From a virus, in the IMG/VR virus record IMGVR_UViG_3300047499_000113, positions 62,001 through 126,000 of that record: 64,000 nucleotides of DNA; one strand, given 5' to 3'. A program made the translations under genes and the position numbers. This document shows positions 24,268 through 33,353 of the stretch, in pieces (the stretch's first letter is position 1; each line of letters opens with the position of its first letter). The notes under the pieces were generated by a model, which searched no databases, was not told the origin of the DNA, and saw nothing but the letters and a program-made list of their open reading frames with translations.

Positions 24268-24825
24268 ATGGAAACTCGAGTCTGTCGTCTGTGTGGTGGT
24301 GATCCGAAGCCTCTTACAGAATTCTACGAGAACCGCGTAACTCGTGGTGACAAAGTCTATGTCACACATAGAACCGAATGCAGAGGGTGCACAGATGAGC
24401 GCACTCGCGAATACCACCAGAAGAATCGCGACCGCGTGATCCTGAACAACTGCCGTAAGGCAGACAAACTTCTCGGACTGAAAACCACAATCACACGTGA
24501 AGAAATCAGAGAGCTTATCTCTAAGCCATGTGAATACTGCGAGACTCCGGAAGAAAAGATGGGCGTTGATCGTAAGGATAACTCACGAGGTCATATGCCG
24601 GACAACACAGTTCCATGTTGCTTGAGATGCAACGCACTCAAGCGAGACATGCCGTGGGAAGCATGGATATTCCTCGTTCCAAAGATCCGAGAAGCCATGC
24701 AGTTAGGATTGTTCGGTGACTGGATCGGTCACAATCGCGGAAGTAACGAGATCGGCAAGCGCAAAGCCGCCAGTCCGGCATTCCGTGATATGCGGCTCCG
24801 GGAAAATCGCGATGGACGGTCCTAA
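24268..24825 (+). CDS. HNH homing-type endonuclease
   Basis: This 185 aa protein has an N-terminal CxxC finger (CRLCGGDPKPLTEFYEN and CRGCTDERT), a basic linker, and an HNH core: CEYCETPEEKMGVDRKDNSR, then CCLRCNALKRDMPWEAW. The GVDRKDNSRGH segment holds the catalytic Asp/Arg/Asn variant of the motif, seen in some phage HNH proteins in which DH becomes DR. ATG at 24268 begins exactly at the finger. It ends 4 bases before the 3' end of the tail sheath gene, convergently, which is a typical place for a free-standing mobile nuclease. It is distinctly AT-rich. Confidence 0.75.
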   Translation: METRVCRLCGGDPKPLTEFYENRVTRGDKVYVTHRTECRGCTDERTREYHQKNRDRVILNNCRKADKLLGLKTTITREEIRELISKPCEYCETPEEKMGVDRKDNSRGHMPDNTVPCCLRCNALKRDMPWEAWIFLVPKIREAMQLGLFGDWIGHNRGSNEIGKRKAASPAFRDMRLRENRDGRS

Positions 24826-24829
24826 ATCA

Positions 24830-27800
24830 CTATTGGCTAACGCGGATCTGCAAGGTTGCCACTATATACTCTAGTGGGAACACCGGCACGTAGATCGCGT
24901 CGACCAGAACGATCGTCGGATCGTTCGGCGAGGTGGCCACCGAGATTCCGGAGACCGACTGCACGATCTGCTTGTCGATGAGCTGCCCGAACATACCAAC
25001 CACCTGGTTGTTGATGTTCGTCAGCGTCGCGTTGGTCAGCTTGTTCCCGATGAAGGGATCAAGCGTGTTGCGCATCGTCTGCTGCACGTACTGGATGGTC
25101 AGCGTGACAGACGGGGTCCGCGTGATGACCGTATCCAGGCGCGTGGTCAGACCTTGGCGGATTCGCAGGCCGGACAGCACCTGCTCGATGATGGTGACGC
25201 CTGCGACGGCGACTTGGTTGGCAACCGTGGGGTCGAGCACCGTGCCGAGCGACGTGAAGCCCTGGATCTGGCGCCGCGTGAGCGGAGTCGCCACGTCGAT
25301 CGCCGGGTTGCACGTGGAGCCCGAGACGGCCGCTGCCATGAACGAACCGTCGATGAGCTGCTCGAGCGAGTTGCCGTTCGTGTCGGTCACCGTCACGACG
25401 AACGAGTCGGGGTAGACCACGATCATCAGCTCCGAGGAGAGCCCCTGAGCGATGGCCTGGACACCGAGCGCCGTCGTGCCGACTGCGACACCCACCACGC
25501 CCATGCGCTCGCCCTCTTGACGGGGGCTGCTCATGAAGACGCAGTGCTGGTTGAGGTACGTCATCACCGAGGGATCGGTCGTCAGCGGCGTGATGACGTC
25601 CGCCTTGACCTGACCCGAGATGGGCTTGCGCAGAGTGTCGATTGCCGCCGTGTAGGTGGCATCCGAAGCCTGCGACTGGCCCGGTGCACGCAGCACCTGC
25701 TCGAGTCCGACGATGACCGCGCCGTTGAGCAGCGCGAGCGAAGCCGCCAGCGACAGCGGGTTGTCCGGCGTCGGCGTTCCGAAGTTCATCTGAATCGTCT
25801 TCAGGTCTCGGAACAGTGCCGGCGCCAGATCCGTCTTGCCGTACTGATACGAGATGTAGTAGACGTCTCCGATGGACGGCTGGAAACCCTTGTGCGGGTA
25901 CGTCGACACGATGCCGGTGGTGCCCGGCGCCATGTTGATCGTGTTGTACACGAAGAGTTCGACGCCGGGGATTGCCTTGGTCGAGATGGCAGCGTCGCAC
26001 GTGAAGATGGAGTTAACCACCAGCGTGAAGCTGCCGCCGTTGTCGTAGTCGCCAGCGGAGGCCGGCAGCACCGTGAAGCGCAGACCGGTCGTCGCGTCCG
26101 TGTACGTCTGGCCGGGGAAGCCGTAGCCGTGAGAGCCGCTGCTTCCGGCCGAGGACGAGACCTGGAAGCCCGCCATCGAGTTCTCGCCGATGCCGCCGCT
26201 CATGCCCGGGACGATGCCGAGGCCAGCATCCGGGACGAATGCCGAGTTGGCGATGTTCGTGAAGGCGATGGTCGAGGCCGAGCCCACAGATCGGGAATCG
26301 ATCTCGAGGTAGTTGCCGAGACCCTGGACATTCAGGAAGTAGGCAACTGCCAGAGCACCGAATCCGGTGTTGTTGTTGAGCGCCGTGGAGATGAGGGCTG
26401 CCGTGGGCTGCGTACGGGCTGCCGAGACACCCGACGTGAAGCCGAGCGGCATGTTGCCCGTGCTCGCCTGCAGAACCGCAAGCTGCGACTGAACCGTGTT
26501 GATCCTCGAGGTGAGGACCAGCTCTCCCACGTACTGACCCACGCCCGCCGACGCCACGAGATTCGCCAGGACCGTGTTGGACGAGTCGACACCGTCATTG
26601 GTGCCGTGGACGCTGTAGAGGCCCGCCGTCTGGTTGCGGTGCAGGTTGAATGCACCGGAAGTGGTCGAGTACGCGATGGCGCTGACCAGCGGAGCGAGGG
26701 TCCCGAAGGCCGCCGTCGCATTGGCTTGCGTGATCGTGTTGACCGTGTCGTTGACGACGTGGACACCGGACGCGATGAAGTGCGCGTTGAGCGTCGTCTT
26801 CAGGGCGTTGGCGAGGTTTGCACCGGTCGTGTACGGACCGCCGACAGGATCCGAATCCACAGGCACTGCGTTGAGTGCCGTGTAGTTCGTGATGTCGTTG
26901 ATCTCGTGGTGGACCGCGACACCGCCGTTGTTGTAGTGGGCCAGAACCTCGGTGCGGATCTGGTTGAGCAGCGTCGAAACCGTCGTGTCGTCCACCACCG
27001 ATCCGCCGCCGGCGTAGGGGCCACCAGCCGCAGAGGCGTAGTTGACGGTGAAGGTTCCGGACCCGCCAGTCGTGATGAGCCACGCCTGGTTGTTGATGGC
27101 CGGGTATGTCGAGCCAGTGATGTAGACGTACGAGCCCGTTGCGAAGGCGTAGGCCGACGTCGTGGTCACGGTGAAGGAGACGCCCGCCACCACCGTGATG
27201 CCGGTGATCGGACCACCCGCCTCGTTGGCGTCGGTCACGACGTTCACGTAGTCGGGGTAGCCGTGCACTCCCTGCTGCGAGAGGTGGCGGTTGTACGCCT
27301 CCTGGAGAGCGTGAGCCAGCGTGATTGCCGTCTGCAGATTGGTCGCAGTCGGCGTGGTCACGACGTTCGTCGCATCCGACAGCTGGTGGGTCTGCACCGA
27401 GATGGCGCCGCCGCTCACGTAGCCAGTCTGGTAGGCCGAGAACTGGAGCGTGAAGTGCGTGCCGTCGACGACAGTGACGAGCCAGATGTCGTTGAGCGCC
27501 TGAACTCCCACCGCGCCCGTGATCTTGATCAGAGCGTTGGTCGTCAGGCCGTGCGCCGTGTTGGTCTGGATTTCGAAGAGACCGCCACTGTTCGTGACGG
27601 CCGCGATGCCGCCGCCGACTGGGTTGTTCTCTCCGAGGTGGACGTTGTAATGGGTCGCCAGGTCGTTGACCAGGGCGATGGCGGTCGGAAGATCGACTGC
27701 CGCAGCCAGGGGCTCGTAAGCCGCCGTGACATCACCACCGCTCGTGTACGCGCCGGTGAACACCGACCCGTTGAGCGTGAAGTGGGTCGCGTCGAGCATC

Positions 27801-30649
27801 GTCACGGTCCACGACTGGTTGATCGCCGCGGTCATGCCACCCGTGCCGGTGACACCCGTGATGGCGACCACAGTGCCGGTGCCGAAGGGGCACGGCGTCG
27901 TGGTCTGCACCTCGAAGAGACCGCCATTGTTCGTGACGGTCGTGACCGCGAGCGCAGTCGGGCCGTCCGCGTACAGGTGGTAACCCGTCGGGTATACCGA
28001 CCCAACGTGCGCGTTGTACTGCGTGCGGATGTTGTTGACGACCGTGATGAGGCTGGCCGTCATCGCCGCCACGTCAGTCGGAGACGCGACCGAGAGGAAC
28101 GCGTCGTTGATGGCCGTGACCACGTCGTTCAGAGGAACGGCGGGGCCGGACGGCAGAGTGACGCCGAACTGCTGGCCGTCGACCGACAGCTGGAGGCTGT
28201 CGTTGACGCCTTGCGAGATGTTGTAGGGCGCGATGGCCGTACCGACGAGCTGGGCCGGCTGGTTCAAAGCGTTGTACGAGCCCACCGAGGTGTTGTTGCT
28301 CTGCAGGCCGACCTTCGGAGCGCCGTTGGACTGTCCCGCGCCGACCGGCGTGATGACAGTGGCGTTCGAGATGAGGCCGGAGAGCGCCGAGCTGTTGACG
28401 TTGCGGCCCTTGATCTGCAGGATCGCCTCGGTGCCGCCCGCGAATGAGGTGGCCGACACGAGGTTGTTCGGTGCCGTGCTGAAGAAGGTGCCGGTTCCGT
28501 CCTTGTGAGTCTGGACGTCAGCATCGATCGCCGTGTTGAGCGCGGACACCACGCCGGCCATCGTCGTGATCCCGACCATGGGGACCGCAGCGATGTTGAT
28601 GCCGTCGATGTTGAGCGCGATGTAGTCGGTCGATGCGAAGACCAACGCGTTGGGGTTGGCGACGGGCTGACCGAGGAGCAGAGCCGGGAAGGCAGTGCCC
28701 AGGTTGACCGTGACCGGCGCGTTGCCGTCGATGACCACCCCGCCGAAGTTCTGGCTGAAGGTGTACAGGTCGTACGGCTCGGGATTGGCGTTGGTGAACG
28801 AGGCGCCGTACGCGGGGTCCAGCGAGTCGAGGAACTGGACGGTCACCGTCTCCGGGACCGGGCTTCCTGCGCCCGTGAGGAACGCATCCGGGTTGTTCTG
28901 CACGCCGCTCGGCCACTGGACCTGCTTGGACAGACCCGAGACCGTGCCGAACGTCACGTTGAAGAGGTTGCCGCCGGTTGCCGCCGACGACACGGTGTAC
29001 TGGCCCACTCCGCTCGGACCCACGGTCTGCACCGAGAAGGTGAAGACGTCCTCGCCGATGCGGTTGTACCAGAAGGTCGCGAACGCCTGGTAGTCGGCCG
29101 GGACCGGATTGGCCAGGGTCACGATGTTGGTCGAAGAATCGACCGCGTTGACCTGAACCGGAGGATGCGCCTGCGCGTCACGCCAGCTCTTGCCGACGTA
29201 GACGATGACGAGATCCGGACGGTTGGTCGGAAGGTCGATGCGGCCGTTGGTGATCGTCTGGTAGAGCGACTGACCCAGCGGCGTGTCGCGGCCGTTGCCA
29301 GTCGTCGGCGACAGCGGCATCACGAACTTGGTAGTGCTGACCTGGTTGGTCGTCGGGTCGGTGTAGCGGGCGAGCGGAGCCGCGAAGATGCGGTTGTCGA
29401 CCAGAAGGCCCGTGATGACCGTCGAGTCGAAGTTCGCCGTGCCCGTCGTGTTGCCAGCCGCCACCGTGAAGGCGGTGCCCCACTGGATGGTGGACTGCTC
29501 GCCGTTGTTGACGATGACGAAGTCCGGGCCGTTCACGAAGTCGGTGCGGCCGGGGCCAATACCGCAGTTGGTGACCGACAGGACGTTGCTGTTGGGCAGG
29601 TAGTCGAACGTGTCCTGCCACGTGTTGAAGTAGTACGTGATGGCGACGATCGACCCAGGCTTCGGGGCGAAGGGCAGCGTCACGGTCTGGTGCTGTCCGT
29701 CGACAGCTGCGGCGAGAACCTGCTGGTTGTTGACCAGCACGGTGACCTTCGAGGGGTCGGTGGTCGTGATGCCGCCGCCCGAACCATCGACGATCGGTCC
29801 GTTGTAGACGCGGAACGCATTGTTGCGGCCCGTGGTTTGTCCCGGGTTGAAGCCGAGGGCGCCGTTGGCGTTGCCCGAGCCCACCAGGATGTTGCCCTGC
29901 GACACCAGCTGAACGTGGTTCAGGCCCTGGTTGTCGACGTGCACCGACGCCGTGAGGTCCGTGACGTTTGCCGCGTTGATGTCGTTGGCGATGTCCGAGG
30001 CGGCGCGCGTGGCGCCGGCCGTCAGCTTGATGGCGACGGTGTTCGTGTCATCGACCGTCAGTTGCAGCGTGTCGTTGACGCCGAGGATGATGTTGTAGGT
30101 CTCGGCCTTGGGCGCCACGAGGATGCCCGGAGTCGGCGTGACTTGCGGCGAGACGTTGTCGGTGATCCGAGTGTCGCCACGGTGGAAGTAGTAGTTGACC
30201 GCGACGATGTCAGTCGGCTGCGGCGGGATGAGCAGCTGGATGATGCCGTTCTGTCCGTCGACGGCCGAAACCACTGCTTGGCTGCCGTTGACCGTGACCG
30301 ACACCTTCGTGGTGTCGTAGGTGACCTTGCCCACGCCCGATCCATCGACGATCGGGTAGTTGCGCACCTTGAACTTCGTGATCGTCCCGTTGGCGTTGCC
30401 GAGCACGGGCTGCGCGTTCGTTCCGCTGACCACGAAACGGCCAGTGGGATCCTCGCCGTACACCGGCGTGTCAGCGACGCTGCTGGAGCCGCGAATCAGC
30501 TCGAAGTTCGTCTGCGTCAGGCTCTCCTGCGCGACTCCGATCAGAACTGGGACCCGCAACCCGCCGAGGATCTGGTTCAGCACCGGCTCGGCCAGCGTTT
30601 GCACGTAAACGCCGGGGGGCGCGTAGGTCGAGAAAGGTCCGATGCCCAT
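24830..30649 (-). CDS. tail sheath protein, exceptionally large
   Basis: At 1939 aa it is two to four times the usual sheath length. The N-terminus (GPFSTYAPPGVYVQTLAEPV) and the C-terminal 250 residues (GERMGVVGVAVG, LRIRQGLTTRLDTVITRTPS, VQQTMRNTLDPFIGNKL, VDAIYVPVFPLEYIVATLQI) carry the conserved sheath handshake and polymerisation core. Between them lie about 1500 residues of inserted beta domains in several repeated types: residues about 90-166 and 278-350; 185-213 and 808-835; and a W/THF/SGG unit at about 926-975, 1040-1082 and 1175-1217. These probably decorate the outside of the tail. ATG follows GGGAG. An HNH gene adjoins the 3' end, and an inverted repeat lies upstream. Confidence 0.9.
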   Translation of the reverse strand: MGIGPFSTYAPPGVYVQTLAEPVLNQILGGLRVPVLIGVAQESLTQTNFELIRGSSSVADTPVYGEDPTGRFVVSGTNAQPVLGNANGTITKFKVRNYPIVDGSGVGKVTYDTTKVSVTVNGSQAVVSAVDGQNGIIQLLIPPQPTDIVAVNYYFHRGDTRITDNVSPQVTPTPGILVAPKAETYNIILGVNDTLQLTVDDTNTVAIKLTAGATRAASDIANDINAANVTDLTASVHVDNQGLNHVQLVSQGNILVGSGNANGALGFNPGQTTGRNNAFRVYNGPIVDGSGGGITTTDPSKVTVLVNNQQVLAAAVDGQHQTVTLPFAPKPGSIVAITYYFNTWQDTFDYLPNSNVLSVTNCGIGPGRTDFVNGPDFVIVNNGEQSTIQWGTAFTVAAGNTTGTANFDSTVITGLLVDNRIFAAPLARYTDPTTNQVSTTKFVMPLSPTTGNGRDTPLGQSLYQTITNGRIDLPTNRPDLVIVYVGKSWRDAQAHPPVQVNAVDSSTNIVTLANPVPADYQAFATFWYNRIGEDVFTFSVQTVGPSGVGQYTVSSAATGGNLFNVTFGTVSGLSKQVQWPSGVQNNPDAFLTGAGSPVPETVTVQFLDSLDPAYGASFTNANPEPYDLYTFSQNFGGVVIDGNAPVTVNLGTAFPALLLGQPVANPNALVFASTDYIALNIDGINIAAVPMVGITTMAGVVSALNTAIDADVQTHKDGTGTFFSTAPNNLVSATSFAGGTEAILQIKGRNVNSSALSGLISNATVITPVGAGQSNGAPKVGLQSNNTSVGSYNALNQPAQLVGTAIAPYNISQGVNDSLQLSVDGQQFGVTLPSGPAVPLNDVVTAINDAFLSVASPTDVAAMTASLITVVNNIRTQYNAHVGSVYPTGYHLYADGPTALAVTTVTNNGGLFEVQTTTPCPFGTGTVVAITGVTGTGGMTAAINQSWTVTMLDATHFTLNGSVFTGAYTSGGDVTAAYEPLAAAVDLPTAIALVNDLATHYNVHLGENNPVGGGIAAVTNSGGLFEIQTNTAHGLTTNALIKITGAVGVQALNDIWLVTVVDGTHFTLQFSAYQTGYVSGGAISVQTHQLSDATNVVTTPTATNLQTAITLAHALQEAYNRHLSQQGVHGYPDYVNVVTDANEAGGPITGITVVAGVSFTVTTTSAYAFATGSYVYITGSTYPAINNQAWLITTGGSGTFTVNYASAAGGPYAGGGSVVDDTTVSTLLNQIRTEVLAHYNNGGVAVHHEINDITNYTALNAVPVDSDPVGGPYTTGANLANALKTTLNAHFIASGVHVVNDTVNTITQANATAAFGTLAPLVSAIAYSTTSGAFNLHRNQTAGLYSVHGTNDGVDSSNTVLANLVASAGVGQYVGELVLTSRINTVQSQLAVLQASTGNMPLGFTSGVSAARTQPTAALISTALNNNTGFGALAVAYFLNVQGLGNYLEIDSRSVGSASTIAFTNIANSAFVPDAGLGIVPGMSGGIGENSMAGFQVSSSAGSSGSHGYGFPGQTYTDATTGLRFTVLPASAGDYDNGGSFTLVVNSIFTCDAAISTKAIPGVELFVYNTINMAPGTTGIVSTYPHKGFQPSIGDVYYISYQYGKTDLAPALFRDLKTIQMNFGTPTPDNPLSLAASLALLNGAVIVGLEQVLRAPGQSQASDATYTAAIDTLRKPISGQVKADVITPLTTDPSVMTYLNQHCVFMSSPRQEGERMGVVGVAVGTTALGVQAIAQGLSSELMIVVYPDSFVVTVTDTNGNSLEQLIDGSFMAAAVSGSTCNPAIDVATPLTRRQIQGFTSLGTVLDPTVANQVAVAGVTIIEQVLSGLRIRQGLTTRLDTVITRTPSVTLTIQYVQQTMRNTLDPFIGNKLTNATLTNINNQVVGMFGQLIDKQIVQSVSGISVATSPNDPTIVLVDAIYVPVFPLEYIVATLQIRVSQ
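26997..27870 (-). repeat. three divergent repeat units inside the sheath insertion
   Basis: Three protein repeats of about 45-50 residues lie in the sheath insertion. Each runs from an ITG start through an N..W.VT or N.AWLIT motif and a THF/GTF strand to a Y.SGG or YAGGG turn. They are coded at about 27723-27870, 27403-27530 and 26997-27125. Their DNA sequences have diverged well beyond simple slippage repeats, so they are old domain duplications. Each is probably an immunoglobulin-like or beta-sandwich surface module (inference). Confidence 0.6.
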
Positions 30650-30699
30650 CTTAGCTCCCTTGGTCGAGCAGAAGTCTAAATATGCGTATTGGTATCGGC

Positions 30700-30762
30700 G
30701 GGCGACGTGGTCTGCGTATCGAGATTGGTATGCGTATCCGAGCTGGGCTCCAAACGTCGCCC
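30700..30762. promoter_or_regulatory. inverted repeat and direct repeats upstream of the sheath gene
   Basis: The 145-base gap before the sheath contains a 9-bp inverted repeat, GGGCGACGT at 30700-30708 and ACGTCGCCC at 30754-30762. Between and beside the arms are three copies of GCGTAT, two within TATGCGTAT. Together they form the only long non-coding stretch in this part of the late block and are a good candidate for the sheath promoter or for an mRNA leader structure. No standard -10/-35 pair is evident. Confidence 0.4.
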
Positions 30763-30794
30763 ATCATGAAAGCTCGAATATCAAAATTTCGTGA

Positions 30795-31244
30795 TCAGTC
30801 GCCAGCTTTACGCTTTTCGACCAAGTAGCGGGCGACTCCCATCTCACGGACCTTGAGACTCTCACCATCCGCAGGCCGGAAGGTGTTCTTGTCTTTGCCA
30901 GGCTCCTTCGCGATGGCAGCGGCGCCAGTCTCGCGCCGCACCTTGTCACGTTCCGCCTGTTCTCCGTTGATTCGGTTCCAGCGCTTGGCTGCACTCCGGC
31001 CAACAGCTTTATCTAGGGAGGGGTAGTCGAGATCATGCACGCCCGACTGGCCGTGCACTCCACTCTCTCCTCTCACACCACCCTTGAAGCTAAAGTTGGT
31101 GAGAGAGACTCCAGCCCGCGGTGCCAATTGGCCACATCCGGGACATGGATGGGCATTCTCGTACTGCTTGATATCGTCCTGGTTGACGAGGGTCTCCTCG
31201 AACTCCGCGTTGCAGGGCTCGCAGCGATACTCAAAAATCGGCAC
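30795..31244 (-). CDS. FmdB-like zinc-ribbon protein
   Basis: This 149 aa protein starts with PIFEYRCEPCNAEFEE and has a second pair CPGCGQLAPRAG, the CxxC...CxxC zinc ribbon of the FmdB family, often found as a small protein in phage structural blocks. The remainder (residues about 60-149) is basic and polar with a Gly/Val/His-rich segment (GGVRGESGVHGQSGVHD) and a charged helical end. The start codon is GTG at 31244, directly after the mobile NUMOD3 ORF. The role is unknown; a transcription-related or assembly role has been proposed for the family. It precedes the sheath promoter region. Confidence 0.65.
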   Translation of the reverse strand: MPIFEYRCEPCNAEFEETLVNQDDIKQYENAHPCPGCGQLAPRAGVSLTNFSFKGGVRGESGVHGQSGVHDLDYPSLDKAVGRSAAKRWNRINGEQAERDKVRRETGAAAIAKEPGKDKNTFRPADGESLKVREMGVARYLVEKRKAGD

Positions 31245-31247
31245 AGT

Positions 31248-31799
31248 TCACAATACCTTATGAGAGTCTCGTCGCTGTTTGTTGCGTGCGTCAACGCAAA
31301 GCTTGCACTCAATTCTCGGAGCGTCTAAATGAGTCCTGCCAACATAGCACTCATTGAGTGGAATTAAGCCATGTTTCTTACAAATCTTTTGAGTGGATGT
31401 GTAACTTATTTTCTTCGCACGAAATTCGGGGTCTTTCCATTTATCAAGCAGCGCTGATGAGATGTTAGCCGTCACTTTGGTGCGGTAGTTAGCATCGTTC
31501 CAGTTTTTCCTGCTCGATTCCGAAAGTAATGTTTGCATGTCAGGATGCAACATTTTTTCTATAATTTTCGGCAAAGCTTTCGCAATCGCTATGGGACTCA
31601 GGGGCTTTCCAAGCCTTGATCGAGCAATCGCTGCACAATGTTCTGGACTAAGTTTCACACCCTTGTGTGACGCAGACACTTTGGCTCGCCAAGCAGGATC
31701 TCGAGCGCGCTTCCTGGAAGCGGAAGTACATTTATCACGAAAATCGGGATCATCCCACGGGTTCTTCGTTGGGTGTGGAACATGAAGACCCCCACGCAT
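31248..31799 (-). CDS. NUMOD3-repeat DNA-binding part of a split homing endonuclease
   Basis: This 183 aa product is basic and full of NUMOD3-like repeats, each a helix around a Trp/Asp-Pro-X-Phe/Arg pattern: NPWDDPDFRDKCTSASRKRA, KGVKLSPEHCAAIARSRLGK, KNWNDANYRTKV, DKWKDPEFRAKK. It ends with a Cys/His-containing region (CKKHGLIPLNECYVGRTH, then CKLCVDARNK), a small zinc-finger candidate. NUMOD3 motifs bind DNA in phage homing endonucleases. The upstream GIY-YIG domain (31831-32097) lies one reading frame away and ends in FF at a run of seven T; removal of one T joins them into a continuous protein. It is very AT-rich. Confidence 0.7.
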   Translation of the reverse strand: MRGGLHVPHPTKNPWDDPDFRDKCTSASRKRARDPAWRAKVSASHKGVKLSPEHCAAIARSRLGKPLSPIAIAKALPKIIEKMLHPDMQTLLSESSRKNWNDANYRTKVTANISSALLDKWKDPEFRAKKISYTSTQKICKKHGLIPLNECYVGRTHLDAPRIECKLCVDARNKQRRDSHKVL

Positions 31800-31830
31800 G
31801 ATGTTGAATCCAATCTCTGGATTCCGAGTG

Positions 31831-32097
31831 TTAAAAAAATTCGATCCAACATTCTTCTGCTAGATTCGCAACTTCGATATTTTGACAAGTCTCTAGGACT
31901 TCGTGGGAGAAGGCGTCCGGTCCATATTTGCGAATAGCATTCGGAAAGTGCCAACGTCCGCCCTTACTTCTCAGGGCAGTCGAGACATGGTCTTTCCATC
32001 GCTTCTCCATTGTCCGAGAAGTGATACCAATGTAACGACGACCAGAGTCAGTATGTGTATGACAGTAAATTGTCCAGACGGATTTTGATGATGCCAT
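31831..32097 (-). CDS. GIY-YIG nuclease domain of a split homing endonuclease
   Basis: This 88 aa product contains WTIYCHTHTDSGRRYIGITS, the GIY (IYC) and YIG motifs, then RWKDHVSTALRSKGGRW and YGPDAFSHEVLE with the conserved Glu region. It stops in EECWIEFF followed by TAA. Beyond the stop, in the next frame, the sequence continues as NTRNPEIGFNIMRGG, the normal continuation of a GIY-YIG domain, so the ORF is interrupted by a single-base shift. The first 127 bases overlap the 3' end of the structural gene at 31971. It is AT-rich compared with that neighbour. It is either a disrupted mobile gene or one needing slippage. Confidence 0.75.
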   Translation of the reverse strand: MASSKSVWTIYCHTHTDSGRRYIGITSRTMEKRWKDHVSTALRSKGGRWHFPNAIRKYGPDAFSHEVLETCQNIEVANLAEECWIEFF

Positions 32098-33353
32098 TGA
32101 ATAACACTACCAATTAGTAGCGTTATAAACGGACTCAAAACACGCTCGTAGGTCAGCTTCTTGCCAATCTTGACCGGCACCCCATTGATCCCAAGCTCGG
32201 TGGCCAACTGGAGCAAATCGTAGGAGGCTGCGCCCGAGAGGAAACCAAGGGTGTTGGCCTGCGATTCGGACGTGAGGTCCGTGCGGTTGATGACGATCGG
32301 CAACGGGACCCAGGTCTCCCAGTCCACGCGCAGCGAAAGGGTGACCGCGCTCTCGTAGTAGTAGTCGTCGATCTCGGCGTTGTAGACCTCTTCACTCTCG
32401 CCGCCGGGAGTGATGTCGAGAAGCTCAAGTCCCTCGAACCCGAGGACGTTCTGCCGCTCGAGGAACTTCTCGACCACGTAGTCACTCATGCGCTCTCTGT
32501 CGGTCGCATCACGAGCGAACACGATGAGGCTGAAAGTGACCTCGAACTTGCCACCGTAAACTTCGGCCACCTCGCCGCGAGTTCCGGTGACGACGATGGC
32601 CATTTGGTCGCCCTTCTGCACGCGGTCTCCGAACGCCAGAACAGCGCCGGGGATAGACTGAATATCCGTCCAATCGCGGTAGAAGTCGTAGGGACCCTGC
32701 TGAGGCAGCTGGTACCTGTAGTTGGCGAAAATGGAATCGCCGGCGGGAGTCGGCTGCAGGAACGTAACGACGGTGGTGTTATCCTCGGCCTCGTAGTTGA
32801 CCGAGTAGTCGACCCCAGGAACGAGGACGCGTCTGTTGTTGAGCGACAGACGCAGCGAGCCCGGATACACGTTCTCGTGAGAAAGCTGAGCGTATTGATC
32901 CGCCGAGTTCGTGAAGTAGATGAGCGGCTCGTTTAGGACCGTGATGATCGGGTCTACGATGAACTTTCCCGGCTTCTGGCGAGCGTCGTCTGGAAGCTCC
33001 TGCACCGTGACGATGTAGACGCCAGGCGGAGTCGGGAAGACACTTCTGTCCGGGTTGACTTCCTCGAGAATGGTGAAATTCTCGCGGGTCCACTCGAGTG
33101 AAGTGCCCGGGAAGTTCTTGACTGGCGCGAGCATCACGAATGACGACAGACGGCCGACGTAGTTGTCCGCGCTCAGGCGAACACGGTCAGCCGTCGTGTT
33201 ATCAACGATAATGCCGCGCTGGGGCCGCTGCTCAAACGAGAACTTGTTCTGGACGTTCTCGGAGTCCTCTCGATACCTCGGGTGATCGTAGAGGATCTGC
33301 TTGAGTTCGTGGATGACCCGCTCTTTCGTGGCGTTGGTGAGCCAATTCTTCAC
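31971..33353 (-). CDS. tail terminator/neck-type structural protein, 3' end altered
   Basis: This 460 aa protein is beta-rich, with an N-terminal part (NWLTNATKERVIHELKQILY), a mid domain (LNNRRVLVPGVDYSVNYEA, VVTFLQPTPAGDSIFANYRY) and a region resembling sheath-terminator or tail-completion proteins (AFGDRVQKGDQMAIVVTGTR, EVYGGKFEVTFSLIVFARD, LGFEGLELLDITPGGES). The sequence after about residue 415 (KKLTYERVLSPFI onwards) becomes hydrophobic and unlike the rest, and is coded in the AT-rich area of the homing endonuclease, so the original C-terminus has probably been replaced. The exact role is inferred from gene order next to the sheath. Confidence 0.55.
   Translation of the reverse strand: MKNWLTNATKERVIHELKQILYDHPRYREDSENVQNKFSFEQRPQRGIIVDNTTADRVRLSADNYVGRLSSFVMLAPVKNFPGTSLEWTRENFTILEEVNPDRSVFPTPPGVYIVTVQELPDDARQKPGKFIVDPIITVLNEPLIYFTNSADQYAQLSHENVYPGSLRLSLNNRRVLVPGVDYSVNYEAEDNTTVVTFLQPTPAGDSIFANYRYQLPQQGPYDFYRDWTDIQSIPGAVLAFGDRVQKGDQMAIVVTGTRGEVAEVYGGKFEVTFSLIVFARDATDRERMSDYVVEKFLERQNVLGFEGLELLDITPGGESEEVYNAEIDDYYYESAVTLSLRVDWETWVPLPIVINRTDLTSESQANTLGFLSGAASYDLLQLATELGINGVPVKIGKKLTYERVLSPFITLLIGSVIQWHHQNPSGQFTVIHILTLVVVTLVSLLGQWRSDGKTMSRLP

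Noticed and set aside
25154-30679. Long plus-strand open frames opposite the sheath gene
   Set aside because: They are Arg/Asp/Val-rich shadows caused by GC-rich third positions of the sheath gene, without ribosome binding sites or domains. The sheath frame has recognisable protein motifs over its ends.
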